Assembly (NCBI RefSeq): GCF_000003815.2
Contig: NC_049990.1
Span: 12,233,712-12,297,711 of the forward strand
Source of the DNA: Branchiostoma floridae
Taxonomy: Eukaryota; Chordata; Leptocardii; Amphioxiformes; Branchiostomatidae
Direction of reading: 5' to 3'
DNA: 64,000 nt
Both the position numbers and the translations under genes were made by a program. The notes under the pieces were generated by a model. That model was not told the origin of the DNA, ran no database searches, and saw nothing but the letters and a program-made list of their open reading frames with translations. Positions 1-15,100 of the stretch are shown piece after piece (position 1 is the first letter of the stretch; every line of letters begins with the position of its first letter).

Positions 1-700
1 CAATAATCTCCGCCAGAGCTGCATGATAGAAAAACCGGACAGTGCTGATAATTTACCCGAGAAACAGAAAATAAAGTGAGAGGCGAGGCGTAACTCGCTC
101 GAATCTGTTTCGGCGCGATAAGGGGATCGTTCGATATGTAGTGATCAAGGGTATGTTGTCAGAGGAAAATGTTTCTTTTTTTTAATGTCACTGCCAGTTG
201 GACAACTGTGAATTCAACCAAAATTCGTGGAAGCTTACGTGTAATTATCGCTGTGCTGTCCGGAAAGGAGAAGGTAAGGATTGACCCAAACTCGCTCTTG
301 TAACAGTCCAGAATGGCACGGTGCGTGAACCTTCCCCACCGCCATTGTTTTGATTTCGTCCCGTCGCCGCGCGGTTTACTCGCAGGCAAGCTCATTCATG
401 TTTAGTCTCCCGGGGACTATGGCTTCGTAGACAGGTCACAATGCGACTTACAGGTCCACGAAAGTAATTGTCAACAACTACGGACTGAACTCCAGAATGG
501 CGGAGTGATTATTTACCGCTGAGAGGACCGAGGTTCACCGAGCAAAATGGCTGGCTAGAAGTTTTGGATCTGTGACGTCAGACTCTCAGAACGCGGCCAT
601 TACGTCATCGGCCAGCGCGGCGGGGAAAGGAGGAGAGCGCGAAGTTCAAACGTGTCTACAGGGTCATATTAGGCGGATCAATGTAAAAATTGACGTACAT
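1..700. other. CpG-rich, promoter-like segment at the left edge
   Basis: The segment at roughly 90-650 is clearly richer in CpG than the AT-rich sequence that follows it (700-960). It carries a palindromic cAMP-response-type octamer TGACGTCA at 573-580 and a second TACGTCAT at 601-608. Open frames on the minus strand near 159-395 start with ATG but match no family I recognise and lack a clear exon structure. It may be the promoter of another gene lying to the left, or an intronic CpG patch of GFM1. No GFM1 exon was found here. Confidence 0.4.
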
Positions 701-970
701 CAACTTTTTAATGAGTAAACTACTGGAAAATAATGAATTGAAAATTTTCTGATGCTGTCCTTTAATATTTATTCTTATTGTATTATGAAAAGAATCAAAA
801 GTTAATTTCTAGAAAGCTACTGAAGGTTAATTTTTGAAATTTGGATGAAATGAGATTTCTCTTTTATTTAAGTCACAAATTTATGTCTGATTTTAAATAA
901 ATAATTGTCATAAGTTTCCACTAGCGTATCTCCTAGTCGCCAAGCACTTTTTAAAAACCACTCTTCTTAC

Positions 971-5217
<4,247 letters not shown>

Positions 5218-5897
5218 GGTTACGTTATTCTAATACAATAAAGTCTTCAAATTAACGTCAGAATTATCCAGAAAACTGCGCTGTTTCGTCGTCTTCGTTC
5301 CGGTAAAGGTCATCTGAACGCGCAACTGCAGTGAACTTTGGGTCTTACCATTGTTTTAGGGGGGATTGTTCCATTCAATCACCTTTTTTCTGCATATGAA
5401 TATCCATTTAAACACGTTAATTATTCTTCTATACTACAATAATTTTTAATTTTTTTAATTACTGACATCTTTAATTTTTACAGCTCAACGATATACGTTT
5501 GAGTTCGTAAAGTGAGTGGAACATTCCCATACCATCAGCACTTGCGCCACTTGACCTCGGCGCGTCTTTTTGGTGAGTTTGGTGTGAATTTACTCTGAGA
5601 AATTTGGGCGGTTTTGCAAGATTTGTGGAGTTTTCGGTACAAATAAGACACCCAGAGTCTAGCTACATGTTTTTCTGTTCAGTGTATTAGTTTCAAACCA
5701 TATAACTACATTTTAGCCAAGATGATAGCGTTTTTGGTCAGACCATGTGTCATTTTTTGTCAGACAAATTTGGGGCTGTCCAGAGGTCAAAGAACTCCTG
5801 CTTTTGAATTTCCTACACAATGACTACATAATCATCAACCAAGCTGCCCAAAATTTGAATTATATGTACATAACTGCGTAATCCCGAGGAACGATTG

Positions 5898-6026
5898 TGA
5901 TCTCCAACTTCCAAGCAGATCCTACGGTGGCATAAGATACAGTACCAAGCTGGCCAAAGGAGTGTGGCTATCCTTCTCTAGAAGTAACGTTATGCATTTC
6001 CCACCGTAGGACCTGTTTGGAGACTA
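5898..6026. mobile_element. MITE, CTCCAAGCAGATC family, copy 1
   Basis: A fold-back element of about 129 bases. The left end contains TTCCAAGCAGATCCTACGGT and the right end reads ACCGTAGGACCTGTTTGGAG, which are near-perfect inverted repeats. Flanks gaacgattg and gaaaaattg agree at 7 of 9 positions, consistent with an old 9-bp target duplication. It carries no coding sequence. The central part matches the other copies at 16750, 41956, 50302 and 58472 (AGCTGGCCAAAGGAGT-like core). Confidence 0.8.
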
Positions 6027-6942
6027 GAAAAATTGATAAATTTTCAATTAGTGCACTAAGGACCTGTCCAAATTATGTAACGGTACTTAAGTTAAGGGCT
6101 GCTAGAACTTCAACTTGAAATTCAAGATGCGTGACTTAGTTAGAATAACTTGTACTGTGGTGTTTGCCCACAATGTTTCTTCTTTGAAAAAGTAGACATT
6201 ATTCAGTTTGATATAATTTTTCATCAGCTCATACTACTAACTGCGTTGATCTCGTCAACCGTTTTCAGCATTTACACCTTTTCCATTTTTCACACACAGG
6301 CGTGCCTCTGGGCTGAAGACCAAATTCTTAGGCCAAATCTGAGCGCCACAACCTGTGTGGTGCGGTGAAGACAACCCTAACCGAGAGCGTTAAAATACTT
6401 CCATCTATCCCTCTGTTCTCCCTTCCCTCATCCACACCCTCATCCCTACCTCCTCTAAACCCTATTCCCTCATTCTTTCCCTCCTTCTCTTCTCCATCCC
6501 CCTTTGTCAGAGCAATGATGAAAATGAGACCAGTGTGTAGGATGTATGAATACATGTCATCCGATGTCACCTTCTACACTTGATCTGAGCTCTGATTACT
6601 CCCATTTGAAAATCACATTGAAGTAAGTGCACAACGTAATAAAATAAACTTCAATCTAAAGTCATTGCTTGTTGACAATTATTTAAGTTAAACTTATACC
6701 CTGATGCCCGCGGCTGATTGATATTGATATTATACATTGCCAGAAGACAAGATACACAATTTTCTTGAATTGATGACTTTTCGTGAGCCTTATTTGTGTA
6801 TTACTTACATGTATATAAAGGGATATGCTTTCTTCCCACATTTTATCTCACTACTGTAACTTGAACCATAAGGACTAAGCATGTACCGGTATGTATAATC
6901 CAAGACCACAGTTTGAGAGGCAAGCCTAGTTTTTTAACCATC

Positions 6943-6948
6943 TTTATT
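6943..6948 (-). terminator. Candidate poly(A) signal for the 7192-10484 exons
   Basis: AATAAA on the minus strand, about 245 bases past the stop codon of the exon ending at 7192. The position fits a 3' UTR of that transcript. It is a six-base match only. Confidence 0.4.
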
Positions 6949-7191
6949 GTCATTGGTTTACAGCTCTTATGTACAAAATTTGGTTGACAATACATGTATG
7001 TACACGATATGTTACATAAATATGACGTTTTCACCAATTCTATTCTGGTATTTGCAAAATATTTTCATCATGATAGCATTCATTATCTGTACAAGTACGG
7101 AAGAATGTTCCATTTACAATACATGTATTTAATGCATAATTGATAAATGATTGCAGGTCCAATTCAGCATGATTGTGCTTGAGTTGTGTCC

Positions 7192-10100
7192 TCATATCTG
7201 TTTGCTAGTCACAAACAGAAGAGGTAGAACTGTCCCTTGGTCCCTGCTTTGCTGAACCTTAGAGGTACTGATGGTGCCTTTTGCACGTTTGCCCTGCACA
7301 CGAGTAGGCTTCAGAGAGGGGAGGGGAAAAGTCAGTCCCGGGGGGTGGGGAAGGGATTCTCTGGGCCGAGATTTCACTTGAGTCGTCCTCTTTGGCTTGA
7401 ACGGTTTAGGCTGGAAAACAAACCACAACAGTTTCATCGTTCAGTTTGTTCATTTTGCATAGCATGGTAAACCAGTGGGTGTAGCGATTCAGTTTTGTAC
7501 TGTTAGTGTTAGTACAAGCTCTGTAAGACTGGACAGTGGTTTTATTCACTCACAGCGGGAAGGGCCCTTCCTCTTTTCCTTAAGTGTGGTAGGATCTTTA
7601 TGATAACATGCTTAAACTTTAAGTGTTGCTCTCCTAAGACATCACACATTTGACATCATGTCCCATCTAAAAGGATATCTCTAACCACAACTCATTTTCA
7701 AGTCACTCAAGTTGAGTTAGGAAATTATAGAACACTTGCTTTCCCCAGGGACACAACATTGTGGACTACTTGGGATTGAAGTCCAGAACCTTATGATTAA
7801 GATTCTGCAGCACCAATCCTGACTACAAGAACATCTTGCCAATTATTTGTCCTGGTTGTCCATCAGTACAAGCACTAGCATCAATTCATAGTAGCATTAT
7901 TTGACCAATACATCCTTTGAAAGTTGTCATTTGTTGTCATATCAAATGTACCCAGTACTAGTATTACATCTATTGACCTCACCTCTTGTCCCTTGAACTT
8001 AATTGGAACAGTGAACCCTGAGCCCAGCTTTGTTGTTGTGACCTTTGCCCCCGGGTTGACCACCCTGTAGGTTGGATCCAGAGCAGTCATTTTGTAGAGA
8101 TGAGTGTCTCTCCACGGCTGTATGCTGCCTTTCCTGGCCCGGGGGTAGGTGGTCTGGGCTCCTATAGGACAGAAAGATGTTGATAATTTCAAAAAGGAAA
8201 GTGATCTCGCTACATTTGTGAAGATTAGACATCCAGGTATTGTTGACATTGAAGAAGAATCACTCTTTACTTCTGGATACTTTAAAAATTTTACTAGACG
8301 TTTCGAAAGGCATCCACCTTCCTTCTAGCCTGGAATCCAGCCGTATTGTGCTTTGGTCGCTCCCCTGAGGTACGCTTCGTGCCAATACGTATTGGCAGGA
8401 AGCGTACCTCAGGGGAGCGACCAAAGCAAAATACGGCTGGATTCCAGGCTACCTTCCTTCCTCAGTGAAATGAAAATGTAAAATTTTTTAAAGTATCCAG
8501 AAGTAAAGAGTGATTCTTCTTTCAATGATCTCGCTACAGTTTTAGCTCACTAAAGCTAGTCTTCCTCTGGTCACAACAGAGAGGACAGATGCTATGTACA
8601 GTATTATAAGTTCATCGTACCTGGGAAATGCCCCTAGCTCTTTTCGACAAGCACAATGAACTGTGGACCACTGCTTAACATACCGTCCTAAGGACTACAA
8701 CCCTTTCCAGTATACCGGTAGTGTGCATGTCAGGTGAGCGACACAGCCGGAATCAAACTCATGGCTTCTAGTTCCAGAGGCATGGTTCCTAACCACTGGA
8801 CTACCCATACTACCTCAAAATCTTTCACCACGTTTTCCTCATTGACTACAAGACCCCCTCCCCTTCATTTAAATCACTTCACAGTATGTATGCTCATACT
8901 CATAGGGGGGTATTCCTACATATTGAATAATAGGCCAAATCCCTGACTGTCAATCACAATTATTAGTTCAACCAATGATAGCATTGAAATTATTGGTTTG
9001 ACCAATAAGGGAGTGGCTATCACTGGCAATATAAAACCTCTATTTAGAAGTAGAACCACACTTATCTATTTTTATGGCTGACATCCTCTGGCACTGTGGC
9101 CCCATGCCCTGACCATATGCCCCCTTACCCTGTAAAGCAGGTCCTCCGCTTGAAATTCTGATTGACCAGGGATGCTACCTGTGGCCACAGGTTTTTTTTT
9201 TTTTGTCGAGAACAGGCAAAAGTCATCATTGTGCACATGGATGTCATCCATAAAATTAAGATAGTGTGGCCTAAGTTGAAGAAGGTTACAGGGTTAGCCC
9301 ATAGCAATAGCCTATGCAGGGCTCGAAATACAGGTGCAGGTGCACCCAAAACTGGAACTGTGCACCCAATTTTTTTCAGTGGGTGCACAGGGTGCACCTA
9401 AATATTTTCTTAGGCTTATGTATGGAAAGATATCAAGTGTACTAGTATACATCATATTCTTGACATCTAAGTGTTAGAAAGATAATGAAAATGTTTGTCA
9501 TGTTACTTGTGTAAGAATTTGATAGCTTGTAACTAAGTTTTGTTTTAAGGTTTTTTTGACATTCTACTTAAATTTAAGTGGTGCACCCAAAAATGTTTTG
9601 GTGCACCCAATTTTTTAAGCTGGGTGCACCAGTGCACCTAATCCCAAAAATGAATTTCGAGCCCTGCTACGGCTAGTTGGGCAGCCCTGGCTGTTTGTAA
9701 ACAGCTGAACAAATAAATAAAAAAATTAAATAAAGTTGAAGAAGATAGTAGTACCTTTCCTATTGCCGAGCCCCACCGCCAGTACAGGTAGTCCAGCCCT
9801 GGAGACTGTGGCCTTGGGGATCTCCAGCTCAGGCCTGTGTACCGACGCTGTCGTCCCCACGCGGGAAACCGTGCTGCGGAGTTGGACAAAACTCTTGGAC
9901 AGCACTAATCTGGGTTCCTGGGCCTAGGTTTGTAACAAAAAGGTATATCAGTTACTACATGAAACATGTAGGCTACCAATGCTCACTACATGTTATTAAC
10001 GTTATATGTTTTGTATTAGGTACAGTATTACAGTATTGTTTCAACCATCCAACATTGCAAAAACCTATAAATACTTTCCCCTTAAACTGCAAAATAAATT

Positions 10101-10484
10101 CCCCATGAAAATAAGTTACTTGAAGCAGTGCTAAAAAAAATACACACTTGCAAAGGCAAACACATTTTGCTTGATAAAACCACAGGTAGAGTAGTGCACA
10201 ACCTGAAATTTTGCAGTTGGAATACCGCCTTTTCCCCACCTACGTGCATAAGCTTTTTTATGTCATACCTGTGATGCGAAAACGTTCGATACGGGTGTTC
10301 CGGACCGGGCCATAACTTCCGTATCAGACAGGTTAGAAAGGCGAATCACACAGGCTCCATTTAAATAATTCGAGCGGGCCGAGTGCTGCGCCATCGAATG
10401 TTTGAATACCTGATTCAGACGTTGGAACATTACTGTTGCAAGACTTTGTTCGAGGGCACCAAATTTGTTCAACTTCTGGCACAT
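7192..10484 (-). CDS. Four-exon block encoding a basic, Pro/Lys-rich protein, or the C-terminus of the coiled-coil gene
   Basis: Exons 10269-10484, 9755-9923, 7983-8161 and 7192-7410 join in frame (72, 56, 60 and 72 residues) and end at a TGA. Read alone, the product is about 260 residues, starting MCQKLNKF, with a Lys/Arg/Pro-rich tail. No signal peptide, membrane segment or family motif is recognised. The exon ending at 9923 begins in phase 0, so it could equally be joined to the upstream gene through an in-frame donor after 10675 (CAACAG before gtcc). In that case 10269-10484 would be non-coding and the remaining 188 residues would be the C-terminus of the coiled-coil protein. The 10263-10490 stretch is relatively CpG-rich, which mildly favours a separate promoter and first exon. 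Confidence 0.6.
8247..8525. mobile_element. Fold-back element interrupted by a second element
   Basis: The outer arms are inverted repeats: the left arm 8247-8294 contains AGAATCACTCTTTACTTCTG, and the right arm ending at 8525 contains CAGAAGTAAAGAGTGATTCT. They match over about 45 bases with few mismatches. The spacer holds an independent MITE (8326-8451). A 13-base string, TGATCTCGCTACA, occurs just outside both arms, near 8203 and 8526, and may reflect a target duplication or a local repeat. It lies in the intron upstream of the exon ending at 8161. Confidence 0.8.
8326..8451. mobile_element. MITE, TAGCCTGG family, with 9-bp target duplication
   Basis: A 126-base near-perfect hairpin. The left arm starts TAGCCTGGAATCCAGCCGTA and the right arm is its inverted copy. 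It is flanked on both sides by the identical 9-mer CCTTCCTTC (8317-8325 and 8452-8460). A 9-bp duplication with long inverted repeats is the signature of Mutator-like transposition. It has no coding capacity. It is inserted inside the fold-back element at 8247-8525. Confidence 0.9.
8733..8815 (-). repeat. tRNA-like SINE head
   Basis: Read on the minus strand, GTCCAGTGGTTAGGAACC resembles a tRNA A-box region and GAGTTTGATTCCGGCTG resembles a B-box/T-loop, with spacing like a tRNA gene. No acceptor-stem pairing was found, so it is a SINE relic rather than a functional tRNA. Confidence 0.5.
9317..9667. mobile_element. hAT-like fold-back element
   Basis: The ends are inverted repeats GCAGGGCTCGAAAT and ATTTCGAGCCCTGC. 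CAGGG-type termini are common in hAT transposons. Subterminal GTGCACCCA motifs occur several times in both orientations and also pair. No clear 8-bp target duplication was found. There is no transposase frame, so it is a non-autonomous copy. It lies in the intron between 8161 and 9755. Confidence 0.7.
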
Positions 10485-10590
10485 TTCGCAACAAAACGGG
10501 TTTTCTTAGGTGGGTATGACATAAATAAAATACAACACGGTGTATTCTATATGTATTGGTTTCTTTATAAGATAGGATATAAGATTCTAC

Positions 10591-12170
10591 TTAACAATTT
10601 AATAGGCTTGCTTTTGTGGGTATGGAAGTGAGTCCTAGATCTTTTCTACAGCTAGTGAGTAAGAGATGTAGGACCTGTTGGGAGTCCGTGGCAGGCCGGG
10701 GAGGGGTCTGTAGGTGGAAGCCACTGCCAATGGTTCTCAGACCCTTCACCTGCATGGTCTTTCTCAGCTTCTGTTCCATACGATTGTCCTGGGGGAGGGG
10801 GAGGGGGGCAGAATGGGAACACATCATGGGTTATTGTGGAGTTGGCTGTCGTCTCTCAAGGTCCAAAATTGTTGAAAACTTGTATTTTCCAAGCTTGTTT
10901 GTACTGGTCCCAATAAATGTGATTGAGACTTTTGTTAACAAAAATACATTTTATAGCATATGCCAAATAGCAAGGAATTACTCATTTAACAAGCAACTGG
11001 ATTTATAATTTTGAAAACGGACAGACGTTTCAGATAGCATTCGTTTTTCAGATTATAACAAACATCTGACCATATCAAAAATCATATCCAGTTGCTTGAG
11101 TAATTTCTATTTGGCAGATTTTATTTCCTGGATGTCTAACCTTTATCAACGTTTCTTAGAGTATAGTTTCTAGCAGCATATGTGACCAGTCAAGATGAAC
11201 TTTTGTCTATGCTTCTCTATTCTCATATTTCTATGCTTGCCAGGAACCTAATGGAGCCTTATTCTTGATACAGATGCTATGAAAGGAATCCAGGCACAGA
11301 AGTTTTTTAGAGTTACAAATTTTAAAGTAAACAGCCAAATGCAGGCTTGTATGTATAATAAAAGACAGTTGCCTCACCAGGAAGTATTTGTGTAAGATGG
11401 ACGACCTCCTCCTTGTGCCCTTGTACATGAAATCATCATCGTCATCATCATCGTCTTCTTCTACACCTTCCAGCTGAGGACAGAAGTTGTCACAGTTATG
11501 AAACACAGTACTAATCCTAGTAAAAAGCTAGACTAAAAAGCATACAGATTAAATTTTCAACGACCACTTTTGCCTTCTTCAGGATCAATACATTACTAAC
11601 CCATCGATATCGTCGCCAAATTATATAATGGACATTCAAACAATCTTAGCAACAAAATGTAGAATCATCTGAAATGATTTACAGAATCTGATATGTATGA
11701 GTTAAATTACATAGTATTACAAAATGAATCACTCATTAATACATTATATTCAATCTCAAACTCATGACTTTGCATCTTAGCCTTAAGAAAACGTTTCCCC
11801 TGGCTGTTTAGAGAAAAACTTTTGATTTTTATCAGTAAGCTATCCCAGATAGGGTTGAAACAAAGGATTCTTATGGTCACATGGCCTGACTATGTGGATT
11901 TAGTACTGCTCCCCCCACCCTTGGAGTTTGTTGGGGTCCCTGAGGGTGAAATACATGGAGAGCAGGGGCATTACATGGCATACTTCAATCAATCATTCGC
12001 AGGTATGATAGTCTGATTCATAGCGGCTACAGACATCCACAATAGCTGGGATATTTTTTCTACAGGTGATAATTGCAGGTGTGCATGTAACTGACCATGG
12101 TCATGAGTTCCTTCATCTGCTGCCTGTGTTTGGGCTTCATCACCTGGTGCAGGTGTACATAGTCCTGGAA
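10591..12170 (-). CDS. Coiled-coil gene, exons 30-32 (C-terminal part)
   Basis: Exons 12096-12170 (His/Gln/Met-rich), 11378-11473 (eight consecutive Asp, then a basic GTRRRSS segment) and 10591-10788. All join in phase 0. The final exon has a strong C-rich tract before its acceptor. It either runs to TAA at 10591 (65 residues) or is cut at an internal donor after 10675 (38 residues) and spliced onward to 9923. Sequence alone does not decide. Confidence 0.75.
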
Positions 12171-15100
12171 CTGTGGGTACATCATCAGGGACAAGGTCAG
12201 CATTGACAAAAAATACATGGTGCAATCATTCATCTTCTACTAATAAGAAAAGATGTTGTACCCAACAAGTTACAATTTAGAGTTAGGTTTATGAAGGTTA
12301 GACAGCCAGGTAAACAATATTAAAAAACAATTCAATCTCTACAACTGGATAAATAAGGGAGATTAGAGTTAGCTTTTAGACTAGAGTAGACGCATTTTAT
12401 ATCATTCTACATGTACACTATTTGTCTCCTTTCATGTTACATGTACCTGCAATTAGCCCTCGGACAAGAATTTGTAATAAACTATTATTGTTATTGACAT
12501 CTGTATTCTCTAAAGCATAACCTTAAATCTACAATGTACCTCCTGATGTAACACACCATCATCATACCAGTTTAGGAATTGTTGGTTCTAATAAGCATAC
12601 TCAAGGTATGCCTCTAAATGAAAAAGGACTATTGGTTTAACACCTTCTCTAAAGGACTCAAGCTGTTGGAACACCTGTCCTTGTTTTTGTAAGATACAGC
12701 AACAGGTGTCTTCTAACAAGAAACACCTGTTCCGCCATACCTTTCACTTCATTGGAGAACCTTAATAGATATTAGATAAATATTACTACTGTAACACAGA
12801 AACCAATCTCACGACTAGTGCAGTGGCGTAGTAGTGGTGAGAATCGACTTGGAAGGTGTGTCCTTGCTAGAAATCTACTGGTTGTGGCACAGTAACACCC
12901 CCCCTCCCCACTTAACACTGAAGAAAGTTTACAATTCTCTGCCTCTGAACCGTAACCTTGTGTTCATTATGTGCCACAGACCCGTACAAGAAGTTGTACG
13001 GTGACTTGACTTCAAAGAGAGAATTTTTTCTGCTACAGTAACTGTATCAACTCCCCTTTAGGTGTTGGCAAGGTTGTAAATTGTAAAATCAGAGGTTTCT
13101 TCATCACAAAATAGTCTTTGTTGACTGTCCAAGCTGACGTTTATGCACAGAAACAGTGAAAACTCTACACACAAACAAAACGTGCCAAAAGAAATTGCAG
13201 GGCTGAATAAACTTACAGGATCTGGCAAAAATCATGCAATGTCCTGTATACTAATAACATGCTTGTGAAAGTGCACAAGTGCATTTTACATGTAATGCAA
13301 TTACTGAATTATTGGTAAATGGCATTTTGAAACAAAGAGGAGTCACGGATGAATATGTTCAGGTCAGAAATGTGTGCAATACAAATAGTTAACGATAGTT
13401 TCATCCCTAAGTAAAAGGTTGTCACATTTGTAAGGGTAAGATTAAGAATCTTTGTCCTAAAACAATTATACTTTTAACACCTTGTAGGTAATTATCTGAC
13501 ATGTCAGGGTGGCTGAACAACGGGACTGCTGACAGTGACATATATCCAAAATATAACCCCTTCTTGTGTTATAATCACAACAAATACAGAAATCAGATTC
13601 TCTTTCAAATTAGTTGCTAGGGTTCAACATCACTTCTATATGGGAAAATGTAAATGACAGTTTAGGGTTAACACAGCAGACAAGTGCCCTACATAGAAAC
13701 TACATGAAGCTTTAACAGTAGGCTATCGATACAGTCAAACTTATCAACACAACTTTCTCACTGCAATGCACTGAATGGGAAATTGAATGTTGAGACAAAA
13801 ACTTACCTTTGCTTACTCGAAGCCTCCCATTTGAACCACCTCTTGCCAGTTAGTTACAACGAGTAAGCCTTCCAACTCGTAAGTGTTGGTCAGTTGCTAT
13901 GGAATGCAGTGTAGCTTAAGCCTTAAGGCTTTTTAAGCCTCAGACTGCAATGATATATATACGTAATGCTTGCCTAGTTAGTGCGCCAGTGAAGATAATG
14001 GCCCAAACTGGATCAACCGCCTCAGAACGATTGTTTTTCTAAAATCCTATAGAGAACTATTACAGAGTTTTGAACATACGCAATACCTAGAATCAAGGCA
14101 TGGTGCTAAGTGACTACGTTTAGGAAGTGTTGGTGCAATGTTGGAACGCCAAATCTCCCACCAACAGAGAAAAGTGATATGTGACGAGTTGACAGGACTC
14201 GTAACACAAGTAGATTTTCATTGTGACTGATGGTCTTTAGTTTCAATGGTACGGTTGCTATGCTGAAGACCGACCCGCATGTGATTGTAAAAGTCCCACA
14301 AAACCAGGGAATTATGCTTGTGGTCTTGAAATTACAATTGTGTTATAAACCCTTACTTTGAACCATGATCATTTGAAATTTGGGCTTTCTCTATTGAGAT
14401 TTCTCTATTCACCAAATTAAAAAAGGGTTGTTGTTTCATTTCACTTCAAAAAGAAGCCTGAACTAAGTTTGCATTAAATTCTATGATCACCAAATGACTC
14501 CTGCTCAAAATTTTTCTGTTTTTTTACTCAATGGAGTTAAGACCATTGACATTATGGTGACCTGTGTTGTACAGTAAACCAGGTAGGTTCTGACCCTTAT
14601 CCTAAAACACACCTGGTAACCAGACACCAGGTGGAGTGATTGATACAGGTGATCTTCTGCTCTACTTGTTAAATACGCCAGACAAAGGGACAACAAAGGG
14701 CGGCAATTAGCCCAGGGGGTAGGGGGTTGGTGCTTAATCACACTGTTTACATGTAGCCAATCTGGGAAGGCATCGCTTGGATATGGATATGCTAGTATTT
14801 ACATTTCTTCTGGAGATCTCCATTGTGTACGCTATTAGTATCACAGTGAGGTCAAGGCTTGTGAGATGATACAGTGTAGATTCTGGATTCCAATGATATA
14901 ATGATATGGACTGTGTATTCTCCAAGGTGTGCCAGGCAGTTGGGCTAAATGTTTTGAGCTCAATTTTGGTGGTGGTTTGTCAGATGCCATTTGAGTATCA
15001 TTCTGTAGCTAAGCACTTAGTGCAAAACTACAGAAAAATGTTCATAACTTGTCTAAATAAAGCCCAAAATATGCTCAAATTTCAAAACAAGTCTGACTAC

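Larger units (their letters stand above)
5218..7191. other. Intergenic region between GFM1 and the next minus-strand gene
   Basis: Upstream side of GFM1 and downstream side of the 7192 gene. It contains a MITE (5898-6026), a pyrimidine-rich low-complexity stretch at 6400-6500 and a candidate poly(A) signal. Open frames are short and either low complexity or unsupported. I see no gene. Confidence 0.6.

Noticed and set aside
159-395. 78-residue minus-strand frame as a further GFM1 exon
   Set aside because: No similarity to the EF-G segment expected next, and no acceptor in the required phase.
6328-6590. Open frames on both strands rich in Pro/Ser or Gly/Glu
   Set aside because: They arise from a pyrimidine-rich low-complexity tract.
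8326-8451. Strong hairpin as a transcription terminator or pre-miRNA
   Set aside because: The 9-bp flanking duplication and related copies elsewhere identify it as a MITE.
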